Assembly (NCBI RefSeq): GCF_018918125.1
Contig: NZ_JAHLQA010000042.1
Coordinates: 1 to 64,000, forward strand
DNA from: Blautia sp. MSJ-19
GTDB taxonomy: Bacteria; Bacillota; Clostridia; Lachnospirales; Lachnospiraceae
DNA: 64,000 bases
Direction of reading: 5' to 3'
Shown here: piece by piece, positions 63,857 through 64,000 of the stretch
How positions within the stretch are numbered: the first letter of the stretch is position 1
Layout: every line of letters starts with the position of its first letter
Notes under the pieces: generated by a model
The model's input: the letters and a program-made list of their open reading frames with translations, nothing else
The model's database searches: none
Told to the model about the DNA's origin: nothing
Made by a program: the position numbers and the translations under genes

Positions 63857-64000
63857 ATGAAAAACGTAACAAAGTACAAAAGACAATATTTTATGCCGCC
63901 AGTGAAATGCATGAAATGGGCAGAGAAAGAATATGTGGACAAAGCACCGATCTGGTGCAGTGTAGACTTGAGAGATGGAAACCAGGCATTGGTCATTCCT
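63857..64000 (+). CDS. leuA: 2-isopropylmalate synthase, N-terminal part (runs off window)
   Basis: 48 codons to the window edge. The segment KAPIWCSVDLRDGNQALVIP contains the start of the DRE-TIM barrel with the LRDGNQ motif of the long (LeuA2-like) isopropylmalate synthases. ATG 63857 has GGAGGA at good spacing; an in-frame ATG lies six bases upstream. First step of leucine synthesis, controlled by the leucine T-box. Confidence 0.93.
   Translation, partial: MKNVTKYKRQYFMPPVKCMKWAEKEYVDKAPIWCSVDLRDGNQALVIP

Overview
The window looks like chromosome of a gut-type Lachnospiraceae (class Clostridia). Codon use is AT-leaning, Shine-Dalgarno sites are strong, and the gene set fits: type III glutamine synthetase, an Amt-PII fusion, GatCAB with an archaeal-type AspRS, DapL, class C sortase pili, a T-box on leuA and a c-di-GMP-I riboswitch. 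The genus cannot be fixed from sequence alone.

Layout. 1-200: the end of an IS30-like element with the transposase 5' end. 303-1674: a flavodoxin behind a MerR-type promoter and a UPF0126/TRIC-like membrane protein. 1.8-15.5 kb: glutamine and nitrogen genes, namely amt-PII and glnN (type III GS) on the minus strand, then purF, pyrG, gltB and gltD on the plus strand. 15.6-32.7 kb: a sortase-assembled pilus island (sortase and minor pilin-like protein, AraC-type response regulator, 1911-residue tip-like adhesin, major pilin, second sortase), then a MoxR / DUF58 / transglutaminase-like trio. 32.6-39.5 kb: type I GS, an ANTAR protein, AspRS and GatCAB. 39.5-45.9 kb: dapL, an M18 aminopeptidase, a HAD phosphatase, a protein tyrosine phosphatase, ilvN and ilvC. 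46-51.3 kb: a SipW signal peptidase with two TasA/CalY-like exported proteins, a larger one ending in a sortase-like signal, and a pilin-like surface protein. 51.3-63.4 kb: an integrated element of about 12 kb in the 3' half of tRNA-Pro(GGG), with exact 48-bp att repeats, a tyrosine integrase, a resolvase, two Uma2 genes, phage remnants and a c-di-GMP riboswitch ahead of two exported proteins. 63.4-64 kb: a leucine T-box and the start of leuA.

The most notable signal is a small RNA element shared by four leaders (amt-PII, glnN, pyrG, glnA). At or near the predicted 5' end each has a short stem closing a six-base loop AANGGC. The stem sequences differ but stay paired. Its loop and 3' arm are reused by an intrinsic terminator just downstream. 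An ANTAR protein with a degenerate, non-phosphorylatable receiver lies directly after glnA and is the obvious candidate to bind it. This looks like a local antitermination circuit for glutamine metabolism; the protein-RNA link is inference.
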